From: CAZXSK01 sp964642855
GTDB taxonomy: Bacteria; Planctomycetota; Phycisphaerae; SM23-33
Assembly: GCA_964642855.1 (NCBI GenBank)
Contig: CAZXSK010000086.1
Span: 1 to 13,533 of the forward strand
Length of the DNA stretch: 13,533 bases
Direction of reading: 5' to 3'
Numbering within the stretch: the first letter of the stretch is position 1; each line of letters begins with the position of its first letter. The notes beneath the pieces were generated by a model, which was not told where the DNA came from, did no database searches, and saw nothing but the letters and a program-made list of their open reading frames with translations. Below, piece by piece: positions 1 to 6,756 of this stretch. A program made the translations under genes and the position numbers.

Positions 1-2013
1 TCAGTCGTTCTCCTCGCTCAGGCAGTACAGGTGTGTTCCCGATTGCACGAACAGCGCGTCGCCGTGGGGAATCACGCCGCAGTTGACCGCCCCGAAATGC
101 GAGAGAATCGTTTTGTAGGCCCCGAGCAGCTTCTTCTTGCCCAGGCCATGGGTCGCCAGGTGACGATCGAAGCTGATCGCCGCGGGCATTTCCGAACCGC
201 CCAGGATGTTGTCTCGCGAGATCACCTTTGGCTTGGACGGATCGGACACGTCGATCACGGCGAAACGCATGATCGCCGCGTTGTCTTCCCTGCCCCGACT
301 GGCGAACCCGACCGCCCGACACTCCAGCGGAACGATCGCCTTGTCGCCTGCGATGGTTACCGTCAGACCACGGTTGCGGTCCTGGTAGTCAAGGCCCAGG
401 GAGCCGATGCGCCTGGCCGCCGCGGGATCGGTAATCGCGTTGTGCCGCCCGTCGAAGATTCCCGCCGGGCTCATCGCAAACGGGGATGAGCTGACCCCGG
501 CGCTTTTCCCTTGGCCCACCTTCGCCAGATCGCCCAGCGACTTGACCTCGATCCTGTCGCGACTGGTGGCCTTGATCCGGGCGGCTGGGTCAGGCTGGTC
601 CCTGCCGTCCGACGAGAACGCGGTGACGAACACGTCCCCCACAAAGCACGGGCCCGCCGAGTACGCCCCGGTCTTGCAGATCTCACCGAGGACCTTGCCA
701 TCGTCAGCCCGGAAGGCCTTGAACTTCCCGCCGCGCCGGGCAAAGACGACATCCAGCGTCCCGCCGCCTGGAAGGGGTAGCTTCGCCGGGCGGACCGACG
801 TGTAGGCCACCTTCGCCCAGGGCGTACCGCCTTCCGTCCGCCAGACGGTTTCGCCGGACCTGGCATCCAGCGCCACCAGGCCGGACTTCTGCTCGGGCGC
901 CTGGTAGAAGACCAGCTTCCCGTCGATCAGGGCGGGAGACGAGTAGTACATCGACTTGCGGTTCCTGCGATTGGCCAGCAATTTCACCCACTTGCGGTGC
1001 CCGTCGAGCGTGTAGCAGGCAACCTGTCCCTGCCCGAACGTGACGTACACGAACCCGCCGTCACTGACCGGGGCGGGCATCTCCAGGCCGGTGTACCCGT
1101 GGAACCATACGTGCGTGGCGATGCTGTAGCGCTTTTCCAGATAGCGATCAATCGCCTGGAACCTGGGATTGATCCTCCGGCTGTCCTGGTCGTTGACCTT
1201 CTCGGGTACGCCTTTGGCGATCCAGCGAGAGAGGGACTGCACGTCGTCGACGAGGTCGGGCTGGAGCTGCTTCATCCGCTCGGCCATGTCCGCCAGAGCG
1301 GCGTCGATCTGCCTGTAAAGCTTGGGATCCTGCTCCTTGGTAACCGTGTGTCCCCGCTTGGTGATGCCCCCGCACCGGTGCCCAAGCAGCGAGGGGATCA
1401 TATCACCCATCGCCCAGGCCATAGTCATCAGTTCGGCTGCCTCGTTGGCGTCGTTCTCGGGCAGATCCATGGCGTGGAAAGGCGTAAGCTCGTCCTTCCA
1501 GAGAATCTTGCCGGATCGGCCGTCGATGCAGACGACCCACCAGGGGTGGCATTTCACGATAACGCGCAGCCTGCCCTCCGCGTCGAGGACGGGCAAGGGC
1601 TGGGAGAGCGACCAGCCCGGAAGCGGCGTCTTGAAGCGGATATTGCGGGACTTGCGATCGGTGAGCGTCCAGAGCTTGGCCTTGCGCGTCCTGCCGCGGT
1701 GGCGGAATTCCATCTCCTTCTGCTCGGCCGTGCCGTCGCCGAAGGACGTCGGCGGCGTGGCGGCCGGGAACCAACCGTTCTGACAGCCCCGGTAGCCCAG
1801 GGGGCGCGAGGCCGATGGCCTGAACTTTGCGTGTCCGAATGCGTACTCGCCCGCGACGACCTCAGGCCAGTTGGGCACGAGGTCGAGCCCGCCAGCCGTG
1901 CGGACGGTCTGTTTCTGCTCCGCTACGGCAGGCAGGAGCACGAGGGAAACGACAGCTGCGACGATCAGAAGCGTCGCGCGAAGGCGAGAAGTTGCGAGTG
2001 CTGCGGCGTTCAT
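1..2013 (-). CDS. Secreted PQQ-like beta-propeller protein (670 aa)
   Basis: Probably an exported protein with a PQQ/quinoprotein-type beta-propeller; the substrate is unknown. The ATG at 2013 is chosen because GGAGA sits 5 nt upstream and a clear Sec signal peptide follows: Arg-rich start, hydrophobic residues 13-28, and AVA before a likely cleavage at residue 31/32. The open frame continues upstream to 2283, but that part lacks a signal and looks non-coding. Propeller-type strands with the pattern 'LDxxSGxxxW' are visible at about 160-173 (IDGRSGKILW), 318-345, 356-393 (LDARSGETVW), 405-445 and at the C-terminus (648-665). Residues about 185-300 form a charged, mainly helical insertion that interrupts the blades. 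No haem-binding CxxCH motif and no complete quinoprotein dehydrogenase signature were seen, so enzymatic activity is not claimed. The stop codon is the first three bases of the window, so the gene is complete. Such proteins are common in Planctomycetota. Fold assignment is fairly sure; role is unknown. Confidence 0.8.
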   Translation of the reverse strand: MNAAALATSRLRATLLIVAAVVSLVLLPAVAEQKQTVRTAGGLDLVPNWPEVVAGEYAFGHAKFRPSASRPLGYRGCQNGWFPAATPPTSFGDGTAEQKEMEFRHRGRTRKAKLWTLTDRKSRNIRFKTPLPGWSLSQPLPVLDAEGRLRVIVKCHPWWVVCIDGRSGKILWKDELTPFHAMDLPENDANEAAELMTMAWAMGDMIPSLLGHRCGGITKRGHTVTKEQDPKLYRQIDAALADMAERMKQLQPDLVDDVQSLSRWIAKGVPEKVNDQDSRRINPRFQAIDRYLEKRYSIATHVWFHGYTGLEMPAPVSDGGFVYVTFGQGQVACYTLDGHRKWVKLLANRRNRKSMYYSSPALIDGKLVFYQAPEQKSGLVALDARSGETVWRTEGGTPWAKVAYTSVRPAKLPLPGGGTLDVVFARRGGKFKAFRADDGKVLGEICKTGAYSAGPCFVGDVFVTAFSSDGRDQPDPAARIKATSRDRIEVKSLGDLAKVGQGKSAGVSSSPFAMSPAGIFDGRHNAITDPAAARRIGSLGLDYQDRNRGLTVTIAGDKAIVPLECRAVGFASRGREDNAAIMRFAVIDVSDPSKPKVISRDNILGGSEMPAAISFDRHLATHGLGKKKLLGAYKTILSHFGAVNCGVIPHGDALFVQSGTHLYCLSEEND

Positions 2014-2047
2014 GCATGTCTCCGATAGCTGGCCCTTGGGATCTGCT

Positions 2048-2053
2048 ATTGTA
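2048..2053 (-). promoter_or_regulatory. Candidate -10 box for the propeller gene
   Basis: On the minus strand this reads TACAAT, followed by AG, and would place the transcript start near 2041, about 28 nt before the ATG at 2013. The region 17 nt further upstream (TTCCTC) is a poor -35 box. The same TACAATAG string occurs in the other orientation at 2327-2334, in front of the divergent small gene, which gives some weight to both. Confidence 0.35.
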
Positions 2054-2326
2054 ATCCCTGTCAGGCCTCGGAGGAACGGGCAAAACTGCTTTCGCGGGGT
2101 CGGTCGGCCGAGCGGTACTCGCCGATGGTCCCCCGCGACCCATGTATTTCGGGGGGACCGACGGCCTCGGGCGGGATCCTGGATGACTGCAGTGCATACT
2201 GAGGGGTTCTCCGGCTGCTTCTGGGTGCCCGGACAGTGGGGATGGCAGGTTTTCCCCCATCGTGAAGATTGGATTAGCCCCACGTTTTTCGTGGGAACGT
2301 TTCAGGATTCGTTCCGACTATTCCGA

Positions 2327-2332
2327 TACAAT
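2327..2332 (+). promoter_or_regulatory. Candidate -10 box for the HicB-like gene
   Basis: TACAAT in an AT-rich patch that stands out from the surrounding GC-rich DNA. It predicts a transcript start near 2339 and a leader of about 50 nt before the ATG at 2390. A good -35 box at 16-18 nt spacing is not visible; TTCAGG at 2301-2306 is 20 nt away. Confidence 0.35.
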
Positions 2333-2389
2333 AGATAAGGGCGCGGTCCATGAAAACGGATCGGGCGCCCCGGGAAAGGAACACCTTCG

Positions 2390-2626
2390 ATGAAGATCGA
2401 CATCCTGACATCCAACGAGAACGGAATGTACGTCGCCCGCTGCCCGCTGCTGCCCGGATGCACCAGCCGCGCTGCGACACTCGATGAGGCCCTGGAGAAG
2501 CACGAGAAGGCGATCTGGGGATACCTCGCCGCTGCGACGAACTTCGTCCCGGAACGCATCGTGCTCCGCATCGGCGGGGAGCATCGTACCTCCCACGCCC
2601 CGGACAAGGCCTTCACCGCAGCCTGA
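2390..2626 (+). CDS. HicB-like antitoxin-fold small protein, orphan (78 aa)
   Basis: The N-terminal half fits the HicB / UPF0150 family: an MKIDIL strand, then NGMYVARCPLLPGCTSRAATLDEAL (residues about 11-35, with the family's 'G-Y-A-P-LPGC-S-G-T-EA' spacing), then an amphipathic helix EKHEKAIWGYLAA. Typical HicB antitoxins neutralise the HicA mRNA interferase, and many carry a C-terminal DNA-binding domain. Here the C-terminal part (about 49-78) is short and shows no HTH or ribbon-helix-helix pattern. The start is supported by AAAGGA ending 9 nt before the ATG. No HicA-like gene (about 60-80 aa, double-stranded-RNA-binding-like fold) lies on either side, so this is either a solitary family member of other function or a relic of a toxin-antitoxin pair. 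Family assignment is good; antitoxin function is doubtful. Confidence 0.75.
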   Translation: MKIDILTSNENGMYVARCPLLPGCTSRAATLDEALEKHEKAIWGYLAAATNFVPERIVLRIGGEHRTSHAPDKAFTAA

Positions 2627-2739
2627 CCGCTCCGGACAGGCCGCCCTTCTCGGAGTCCTCTCACTGTCCTCTTTCGCTGCGCGGTCTCAGCCGCGGGCCT
2701 TGTGAAGCTGCCCCCCTGGCTGTCGGTCGGGTCGTTCTC

Positions 2740-2761
2740 TGCGCGCAGAAAACAGCGCGCA
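2740..2761. other. GC hairpin between convergent genes
   Basis: TGCGCGC and GCGCGCA form a perfect 7-bp stem around an A-rich 8-nt loop (AGAAAACA). It lies in the 207-nt gap between the ends of the HicB-like gene (2626) and the hybrid kinase gene (2834, opposite strand), where a terminator for either would be expected. Neither side has a T run, so intrinsic termination is uncertain. A weaker stem, CGCGG/CCGCG, is at 2680-2695. Confidence 0.35.
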
Positions 2762-2833
2762 AGGCAACCAAAGGTCTGCCGCTGGAAGGGTATGGGAGCC
2801 AGTCGTCCGAAGCGCCCAGCCTTGCGAGAAAGC

Positions 2834-4432
2834 CTACTCAGCCGAAGGGGCGCGGTTCCGGGCGGACATGGCCCGCTGCACCGCAGCGACCAGGCCCTGG
2901 AGAGTAAAGGGCTTGTGCAGGAAGTTCACGCCCCTCGGCAGCCTGCCCTCCCGGGCGACCACCTCGCTGCTGTAGCCGGACATGTACAGCACGCGCACCT
3001 CAGGCCAGATCTCGGCGTGCATGACATCGGCCATTCTCTTGCCGGTCATGTCAGGCATGATCAGGTCGGTCAGCACCAGGTCGGCCGGCTCGGGCCGCGA
3101 TCGGGCAAGCTCCAGCGCCTCGGCCGGGCCTTCGGCGTCGATGACCTCGTAGCCGTGCGAGGTCAGGATGTCGACGGCCACCTCGCGGACATCGGGGTTG
3201 TCCTCGACAACCAGGATCGTACGCCCTTCGGAGCGGATTTCGTCGGTTTCGGGCTTCGCCGGTGCGGGCCTGTACTGGCCTGGGACCACCGGCAGGAGAA
3301 TCTCAAAGGTCGATCCCTTTCCGAGGGCACTTCGCAGGCGGATGTCACCCCCGTGCTGTTTGGTAATGCCGTACACCGTCGCCAAGCCCAATCCCGGGCC
3401 CTGCCCGACCTGTCGGGTGGTGTAAAACGGTTCGAACACGTGCCGCTGGACTTCCTCGCTCATCCCGCAGCCGGTGTCGCTGACGCGGATCACCACGTGC
3501 GGGCCGGGCGAAAGCGCCGACAGGTCCCCCACCTGCTCGCGGGTGAGATTCACCGACGCGGTCTCCACGCGCAGCGTCCCGCCGTCGGGCATCGCCTGGA
3601 CGGCGTTTACGCACAGGTTGGTCACCGCCTGCTCCAGCTTGGCCGCATCGGCAAGAACCATGCCCAGGCCCGGCTGGCAGTCGATTTTGACCTCGACCTT
3701 CTGGCTGGCGATGCACTGCAGGAGGCGATGGAGGTTCGAGAGCAATCCGTTGACGTCGACTTCCTTCATCTCCAGCAGTTGTTTGCGGCTGAAGGCCAGG
3801 AGCTGTTGGGTCAGCCCGGCAGCGTGCTGGGCCGATCGCGCAATGCTGTCGATCGCGCCCTGCAGGTCCGCCGGTAGTCCGGGATATCCCTGGGCGAGCT
3901 CCGCCTTGGCGCAGATGACCGTCAGGAGGTTGTTGAAGTCGTGAGCAACCCCGCCGGCAAGCCGGCCGATTGCTTCCATCTTCTGCTCGTCGCTTTCGCG
4001 AAGCTGGGTCTGGGCGCTGGCGAGGCGCTCGTCCCGCCTGCGGGCGAAGATGTCCCAGGTCTGGATCGCCCGACGGGCAACGTTGGGCAGTTCCTGGAAG
4101 CTCTCGACGGATTTGGGCAGGTAATCCAGCGCCCCCGAACGCATCACCTCCGCGGCCAGACGTTCGTCGCCCGAGCCGGTGAGCACGATGACCGGATACC
4201 GCGCCGATTCGCGATCGCCCGGCAGCAGTTCGCGCCCCCGCCCGTCCGGCAGGTGCCAGTCGGCAATGACCAGTTCGGGCGTGCTGCGCGAGAGATAGTC
4301 CCGGGCATCGGCGACGGTACGAACAACGCGAACGAACTCTCCCAGGCCCGCCTCGGCAAAGCTGTCGATAATCAACTCGGCGTGGTCGGGATCGTCTTCG
4401 ACCAACAGGATGCAGTTGTCTTGCGGCTTCAT
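2834..4432 (-). CDS. Hybrid two-component protein REC-HisKA-HATPase-REC (532 aa)
   Basis: A soluble signalling protein with a receiver at each end and a histidine kinase core between them. The first REC is about residues 6-122, with acid pocket D13/D14, phosphoacceptor D58 (IADWHLPDG) and K107. The kinase H-box is GGVAHDFNNLL with H164. The ATPase domain has an N-box near N276 (NLCVNAVQA), G1 at 319-323 (DTGCGM) and G2 at 344-350 (QGPGLGLAT). The second REC is about 405-522, with E410/D411, D456 (LTDLIMPDMTGK) and K507 (HKPF). The HDFNN H-box type is common in hybrid kinases. There is no membrane segment and no DNA-binding output. The ATG at 4432 is chosen because GGGGG lies 6 nt upstream and the REC domain starts at once; the longer frame to 4729 would overlap the upstream kinase gene. 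It follows that kinase gene by 82 nt on the same strand and is probably co-transcribed. All catalytic residues appear intact. Confidence 0.9.
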   Translation of the reverse strand: MKPQDNCILLVEDDPDHAELIIDSFAEAGLGEFVRVVRTVADARDYLSRSTPELVIADWHLPDGRGRELLPGDRESARYPVIVLTGSGDERLAAEVMRSGALDYLPKSVESFQELPNVARRAIQTWDIFARRRDERLASAQTQLRESDEQKMEAIGRLAGGVAHDFNNLLTVICAKAELAQGYPGLPADLQGAIDSIARSAQHAAGLTQQLLAFSRKQLLEMKEVDVNGLLSNLHRLLQCIASQKVEVKIDCQPGLGMVLADAAKLEQAVTNLCVNAVQAMPDGGTLRVETASVNLTREQVGDLSALSPGPHVVIRVSDTGCGMSEEVQRHVFEPFYTTRQVGQGPGLGLATVYGITKQHGGDIRLRSALGKGSTFEILLPVVPGQYRPAPAKPETDEIRSEGRTILVVEDNPDVREVAVDILTSHGYEVIDAEGPAEALELARSRPEPADLVLTDLIMPDMTGKRMADVMHAEIWPEVRVLYMSGYSSEVVAREGRLPRGVNFLHKPFTLQGLVAAVQRAMSARNRAPSAE

Positions 4433-4467
4433 CGGATACCCCCGTACCGCGACCCGTCCGCATGGAT

Positions 4468-4509
4468 GACAGGACGGAATGCTTCCCCGCCGCATGGCGG
4501 CGGCCTGTC
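4468..4509 (-). other. Intercistronic hairpin between two signalling genes
   Basis: Inside the 82-nt gap between the PAS kinase and the hybrid kinase is an inner 7-bp stem CCGCCGC/GCGGCGG (4487-4493 and 4497-4503, loop ATG), enclosed by outer 6-bp arms GACAGG (4468-4473) and CCTGTC (4504-4509). In the transcription direction no T run follows, so it is more likely an RNA processing or stability element, or a partial attenuator, than a strong terminator. Confidence 0.5.
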
Positions 4510-4514
4510 CCATA

Positions 4515-5681
4515 CTAGCCCGTCCCGTCGGAGGGCTCAAATACGCCCAGCATCGGCAATCGCATCCACACGGTAGTGCCTTCCCCCCGACCGGCCGAGT
4601 CAACCCACGCATCGCCGCCGTGGGCACGAACCAGCTTGCGAACCAGCGACAAACCCACCCCCACGCCGCCGGCGCCGGGGTCCAGTTGCGAGAACAACTC
4701 AAAAACGGTATGGCGGTGCTCTGGCTCAATGCCGATGCCGTGGTCCCGCACGAACAGCAAGGCCTGGTCGTCGTCCCCGGGCTTCCAGCCGATCTCGATC
4801 TGCGGGTGCTTCTGGCAGCCGGAGAACTTCAGCGCATTCTCGATGAGGTTCTGGAACACCTCCCGAAGGCAGAGACGGTCGCCGAAGACCTCCGGCATCG
4901 ACGGGGCAACGGAGATCCTGGCCTGGCGCTTCTGGATCGGCCCGGCAAGCAGTTCCAGCACCTCCTGCACCGTCTGGCCGAGGTCCACGCGCTCGACCGG
5001 GTTCGCACGCTGTCCGCTCCGCGAAAGTCGCAGCAGCCCGGCCAGCAGATCCTGCATCTTCTCCGCGGCCCCGGCGATGCGATCCGCCCGGCGGTCGATT
5101 TCGCCGGTCTTGCCGCGCTTGATCTCCCGACGAAGGCGGCCGAGGTGTCCCTGGATCGTCACCAGCGGCCCGCGGAGGTCGTGGGATACCACCGACGTGA
5201 ACCGCTCCATCTCGTGGTTCTTCGATTCCAGCTCGTCGATCAGGTGCCGCTGACACGCCTCGGCTGCGATCCGGTCGGAGATGTCGCGAAGGAACACCAC
5301 CACCAGCTCCCTGCCCTGCCAGTGGAACTCAGCCGTGTGGGCTTCCAGCACCCGGTCGGACCGTCCGGAGCAGACGACGTCGAACTCCCACCGGCTTCCC
5401 GCCACGGCCGGTATGCCCAGCACCGCGCCCTTCAGATCGCCCGGGCGCAGGTTCCACAGCGACGCCGCCGCCGGGTTCGCCAGCAGGATCACACCCTCCT
5501 GATCCAACAGCAGAACCCCGTCGGGACCCAGCTCAAAAAGTTCATCGAGGGTGGGAATCGACCGTTCGGGGGGGGATTCTCGACTGGCAAGTTTGGCGCG
5601 CAGCAGCCGGTTCTCTCGCTCCAGGCGGCGCACGCGCTGGGGCAGGCTTTCTGTCCTGTCTGACATAACATCCTGTTTCAT
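4515..5681 (-). CDS. Soluble PAS-domain sensor histidine kinase (388 aa)
   Basis: A cytoplasmic histidine kinase. Residues 11-33 form a charged coiled coil (RVRRLERENRLLRAKL). About 47-145 is a PAS-type sensor (DELFELGPDGVLLLDQEGVILLANPAAASLW, ending in FLRDISDRIAAE). About 157-225 is a HisKA dimerisation domain with H167 in SVVSHDLRGPL. The ATPase domain follows, with an N-box at 278-285 (NLIENALKF), G1 with D313 (DHGIGI) and a glycine-rich lid at 337-345 (GGVGVGLSL). No membrane segment is present, so the signal is probably intracellular and sensed by PAS; the ligand is unknown. The ATG at 5681 is preferred because AGGGGA sits about 8 nt upstream. A TTG at 5708 and an ATG at 5666 are alternatives in the same frame. 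It is the first gene of an operon with the hybrid REC-kinase-REC gene, its likely phosphotransfer or signalling partner. Confidence 0.88.
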   Translation of the reverse strand: MKQDVMSDRTESLPQRVRRLERENRLLRAKLASRESPPERSIPTLDELFELGPDGVLLLDQEGVILLANPAAASLWNLRPGDLKGAVLGIPAVAGSRWEFDVVCSGRSDRVLEAHTAEFHWQGRELVVVFLRDISDRIAAEACQRHLIDELESKNHEMERFTSVVSHDLRGPLVTIQGHLGRLRREIKRGKTGEIDRRADRIAGAAEKMQDLLAGLLRLSRSGQRANPVERVDLGQTVQEVLELLAGPIQKRQARISVAPSMPEVFGDRLCLREVFQNLIENALKFSGCQKHPQIEIGWKPGDDDQALLFVRDHGIGIEPEHRHTVFELFSQLDPGAGGVGVGLSLVRKLVRAHGGDAWVDSAGRGEGTTVWMRLPMLGVFEPSDGTG

Positions 5682-5852
5682 CTGTTTTTCCCCTGAATCG
5701 CCGGGCAACTTCCGGCCAGAATGCCCGGGTGACTGCTTTCACATCGGAGCGGGAGACGGCAACATTGAGGCCCGTTGCGGAACATCCGGCCTCAACCTTC
5801 GCGCCCGCAGGACGCCCCATTCGCTCCCCGTCGAAAGATTTCGTGATTTTCA

Positions 5853-5881
5853 CGGACAGTCCTTCGGCGTTGCGGTATCCT
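5853..5881 (+). promoter_or_regulatory. Candidate promoter for the DUF1080 gene
   Basis: CGGACA (5853-5858) and TATCCT (5876-5881) are separated by exactly 17 nt, and each matches the sigma-70 consensus at four of six positions. The start would be near 5888, giving a leader of about 63 nt before the ATG at 5952. The -10 is embedded in GGTATCCTT, a string repeated at the candidate promoter of the RuMP operon (11460-11468). Confidence 0.35.
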
Positions 5882-5951
5882 TCCGGAATCATCTTCCCGT
5901 CGCCCCCGCAGGGCGAGAGCACCGTTCACGATCAACCAAGGAGACAAACGG

Positions 5952-6698
5952 ATGTCCGCAGCGACCGGATACGACGACACGCCGGTAATCCCCGGCTCGC
6001 AGTACAAGGTTCACGACAGCGCCAGGCCCCAGCCCCGGGTCATCACCCCACCCACCGAGAGCAACCAGCAGAGCCCCGGCGATCCCCCCTCCGACGCGGT
6101 GGTCCTGTTCGACGGCTCGGACCTCTCCGGCTGGATCGGCAAGGACGGCGGGCCCGCCCAGTGGACCGTCGAGAACGGCTACATGGAGGTGGTCCCCAAG
6201 ACCGGTGACATCTCCAGCAAGGAGCAGTTCGGCGACTGCCAGCTGCACGTGGAATGGGCTGCCCCCGCCGAGGTCAAGGGCGACAGCCAGGGACGCGGAA
6301 ACAGCGGCGTGTTCCTGATGGGCCTCTACGAAATCCAGGTCCTCGACTGCTACGACAACCCCACCTACGCCGACGGCACGACCGGCGCGATCTACGGACA
6401 GTACCCTCCGCTGGTCAACGCCTCCCGCAAGCCAGGCCAGTGGCAGACATTCGACATCGTCTTCATCGCCCCGAAGTTCGACGGCGAAGACCTCGTCAGC
6501 CCGGCGCGGGCGACGGTGATGTTCAACGGCATCGTCGTCCAGCACGACCAGGAAATCCAGGGCCCGACCGTCCATCGCAAGCTGGCCGAGTACAAGCTCC
6601 ACCCCGAGACCGGGCCCCTGAAGCTCCAGGACCACGGCGACCTCGTGCGGTTCCGGAACATCTGGTACCGGCCTCTGACCGCCCACGACCAGAGCTGA
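5952..6698 (+). CDS. DUF1080 / 3-keto-disaccharide hydrolase family protein (248 aa)
   Basis: A DUF1080 (concanavalin-like beta-sandwich) protein. Some members hydrolyse 3-keto-glycosides in the pathway where sugars are first oxidised at C3; most are uncharacterised. The family hallmarks appear in order: VLFDGSDLSGW (51-61), GDISSKEQFGDCQLHVEW (85-102), GRGNSGVFL (114-122), YEIQVLDCYDNPTY (126-139), GAIYGQYPP (145-153), GQWQTFDIVF (162-171), and a closing GPLKLQDHGDLVRFRNIWYRPL (221-242). AAGGAG ends 8 nt before the ATG, fixing the start. There is no signal peptide: the first 48 residues are polar and Pro-rich, probably disordered, so the protein should be cytoplasmic unless exported by another route. 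That is odd, since many planctomycetal relatives are secreted or lipoproteins. It stands alone, divergent from the PAS kinase gene, and ends at a strong hairpin. No oxidoreductase partner is in the window. Confidence 0.88.
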   Translation: MSAATGYDDTPVIPGSQYKVHDSARPQPRVITPPTESNQQSPGDPPSDAVVLFDGSDLSGWIGKDGGPAQWTVENGYMEVVPKTGDISSKEQFGDCQLHVEWAAPAEVKGDSQGRGNSGVFLMGLYEIQVLDCYDNPTYADGTTGAIYGQYPPLVNASRKPGQWQTFDIVFIAPKFDGEDLVSPARATVMFNGIVVQHDQEIQGPTVHRKLAEYKLHPETGPLKLQDHGDLVRFRNIWYRPLTAHDQS

Positions 6699-6725
6699 CC
6701 CGGACGAGCGATCCTGAGTTCCATT

Positions 6726-6756
6726 GCGGGCCCGCATCCCCCGGCGGGCCCGCTTT
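6726..6756 (+). terminator. Probable terminator after the DUF1080 gene
   Basis: Two copies of GCGGGCCCGC (6726-6735 and 6744-6753) pair as a perfect 10-bp all-GC stem around an 8-nt loop, followed by TTTC. Each arm is itself a perfect palindrome. The stem begins 28 nt after the stop codon. The T run is short, as is usual in high-GC genomes. Confidence 0.7.

Larger units (their letters stand above)
2014..2389. other. Divergent intergenic region with an inverted repeat
   Basis: This 376-nt stretch separates the propeller gene from the HicB-like gene. It holds the two candidate TACAAT boxes and, at 2127-2134 and 2152-2159, an inverted repeat with 8-bp arms (GGTCCCCC / GGGGGACC) around a 17-nt spacer. 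The repeat lies between the two promoters and could be an operator or a hairpin. No further gene was found: the frame open on the minus strand from 2283 has no signal peptide or ribosome binding site. Confidence 0.4.

Noticed and set aside
997..2028. Long open frame (343 aa) on the plus strand opposite the propeller gene
   Set aside because: Antisense shadow of a GC-rich gene; no recognisable motifs. The same applies to 2702-3877, 4479-5663, 9342-10691 and 7172-8617 (minus strand).
2014..2283. N-terminal extension of the propeller protein by 90 residues (GTG start at 2283)
   Set aside because: It would bury the signal peptide, has no ribosome binding site, and covers the candidate promoter.
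2627..2833. HicA-like toxin gene next to the HicB-like gene
   Set aside because: Checked on both sides; no frame with a HicA-like pattern.
4433..4729. 99-residue N-terminal extension of the hybrid kinase
   Set aside because: It overlaps the upstream kinase gene and is Cys/Trp-rich without homology. The ATG at 4432 has a good ribosome binding site directly before the receiver domain.
5542..5922. Minus-strand frame of 126 aa over the PAS kinase start
   Set aside because: The first 65 residues look mildly protein-like, but it overlaps the kinase by 140 bp in another frame, its third-position GC is lower than in the real genes, and the second half is clearly a shadow.
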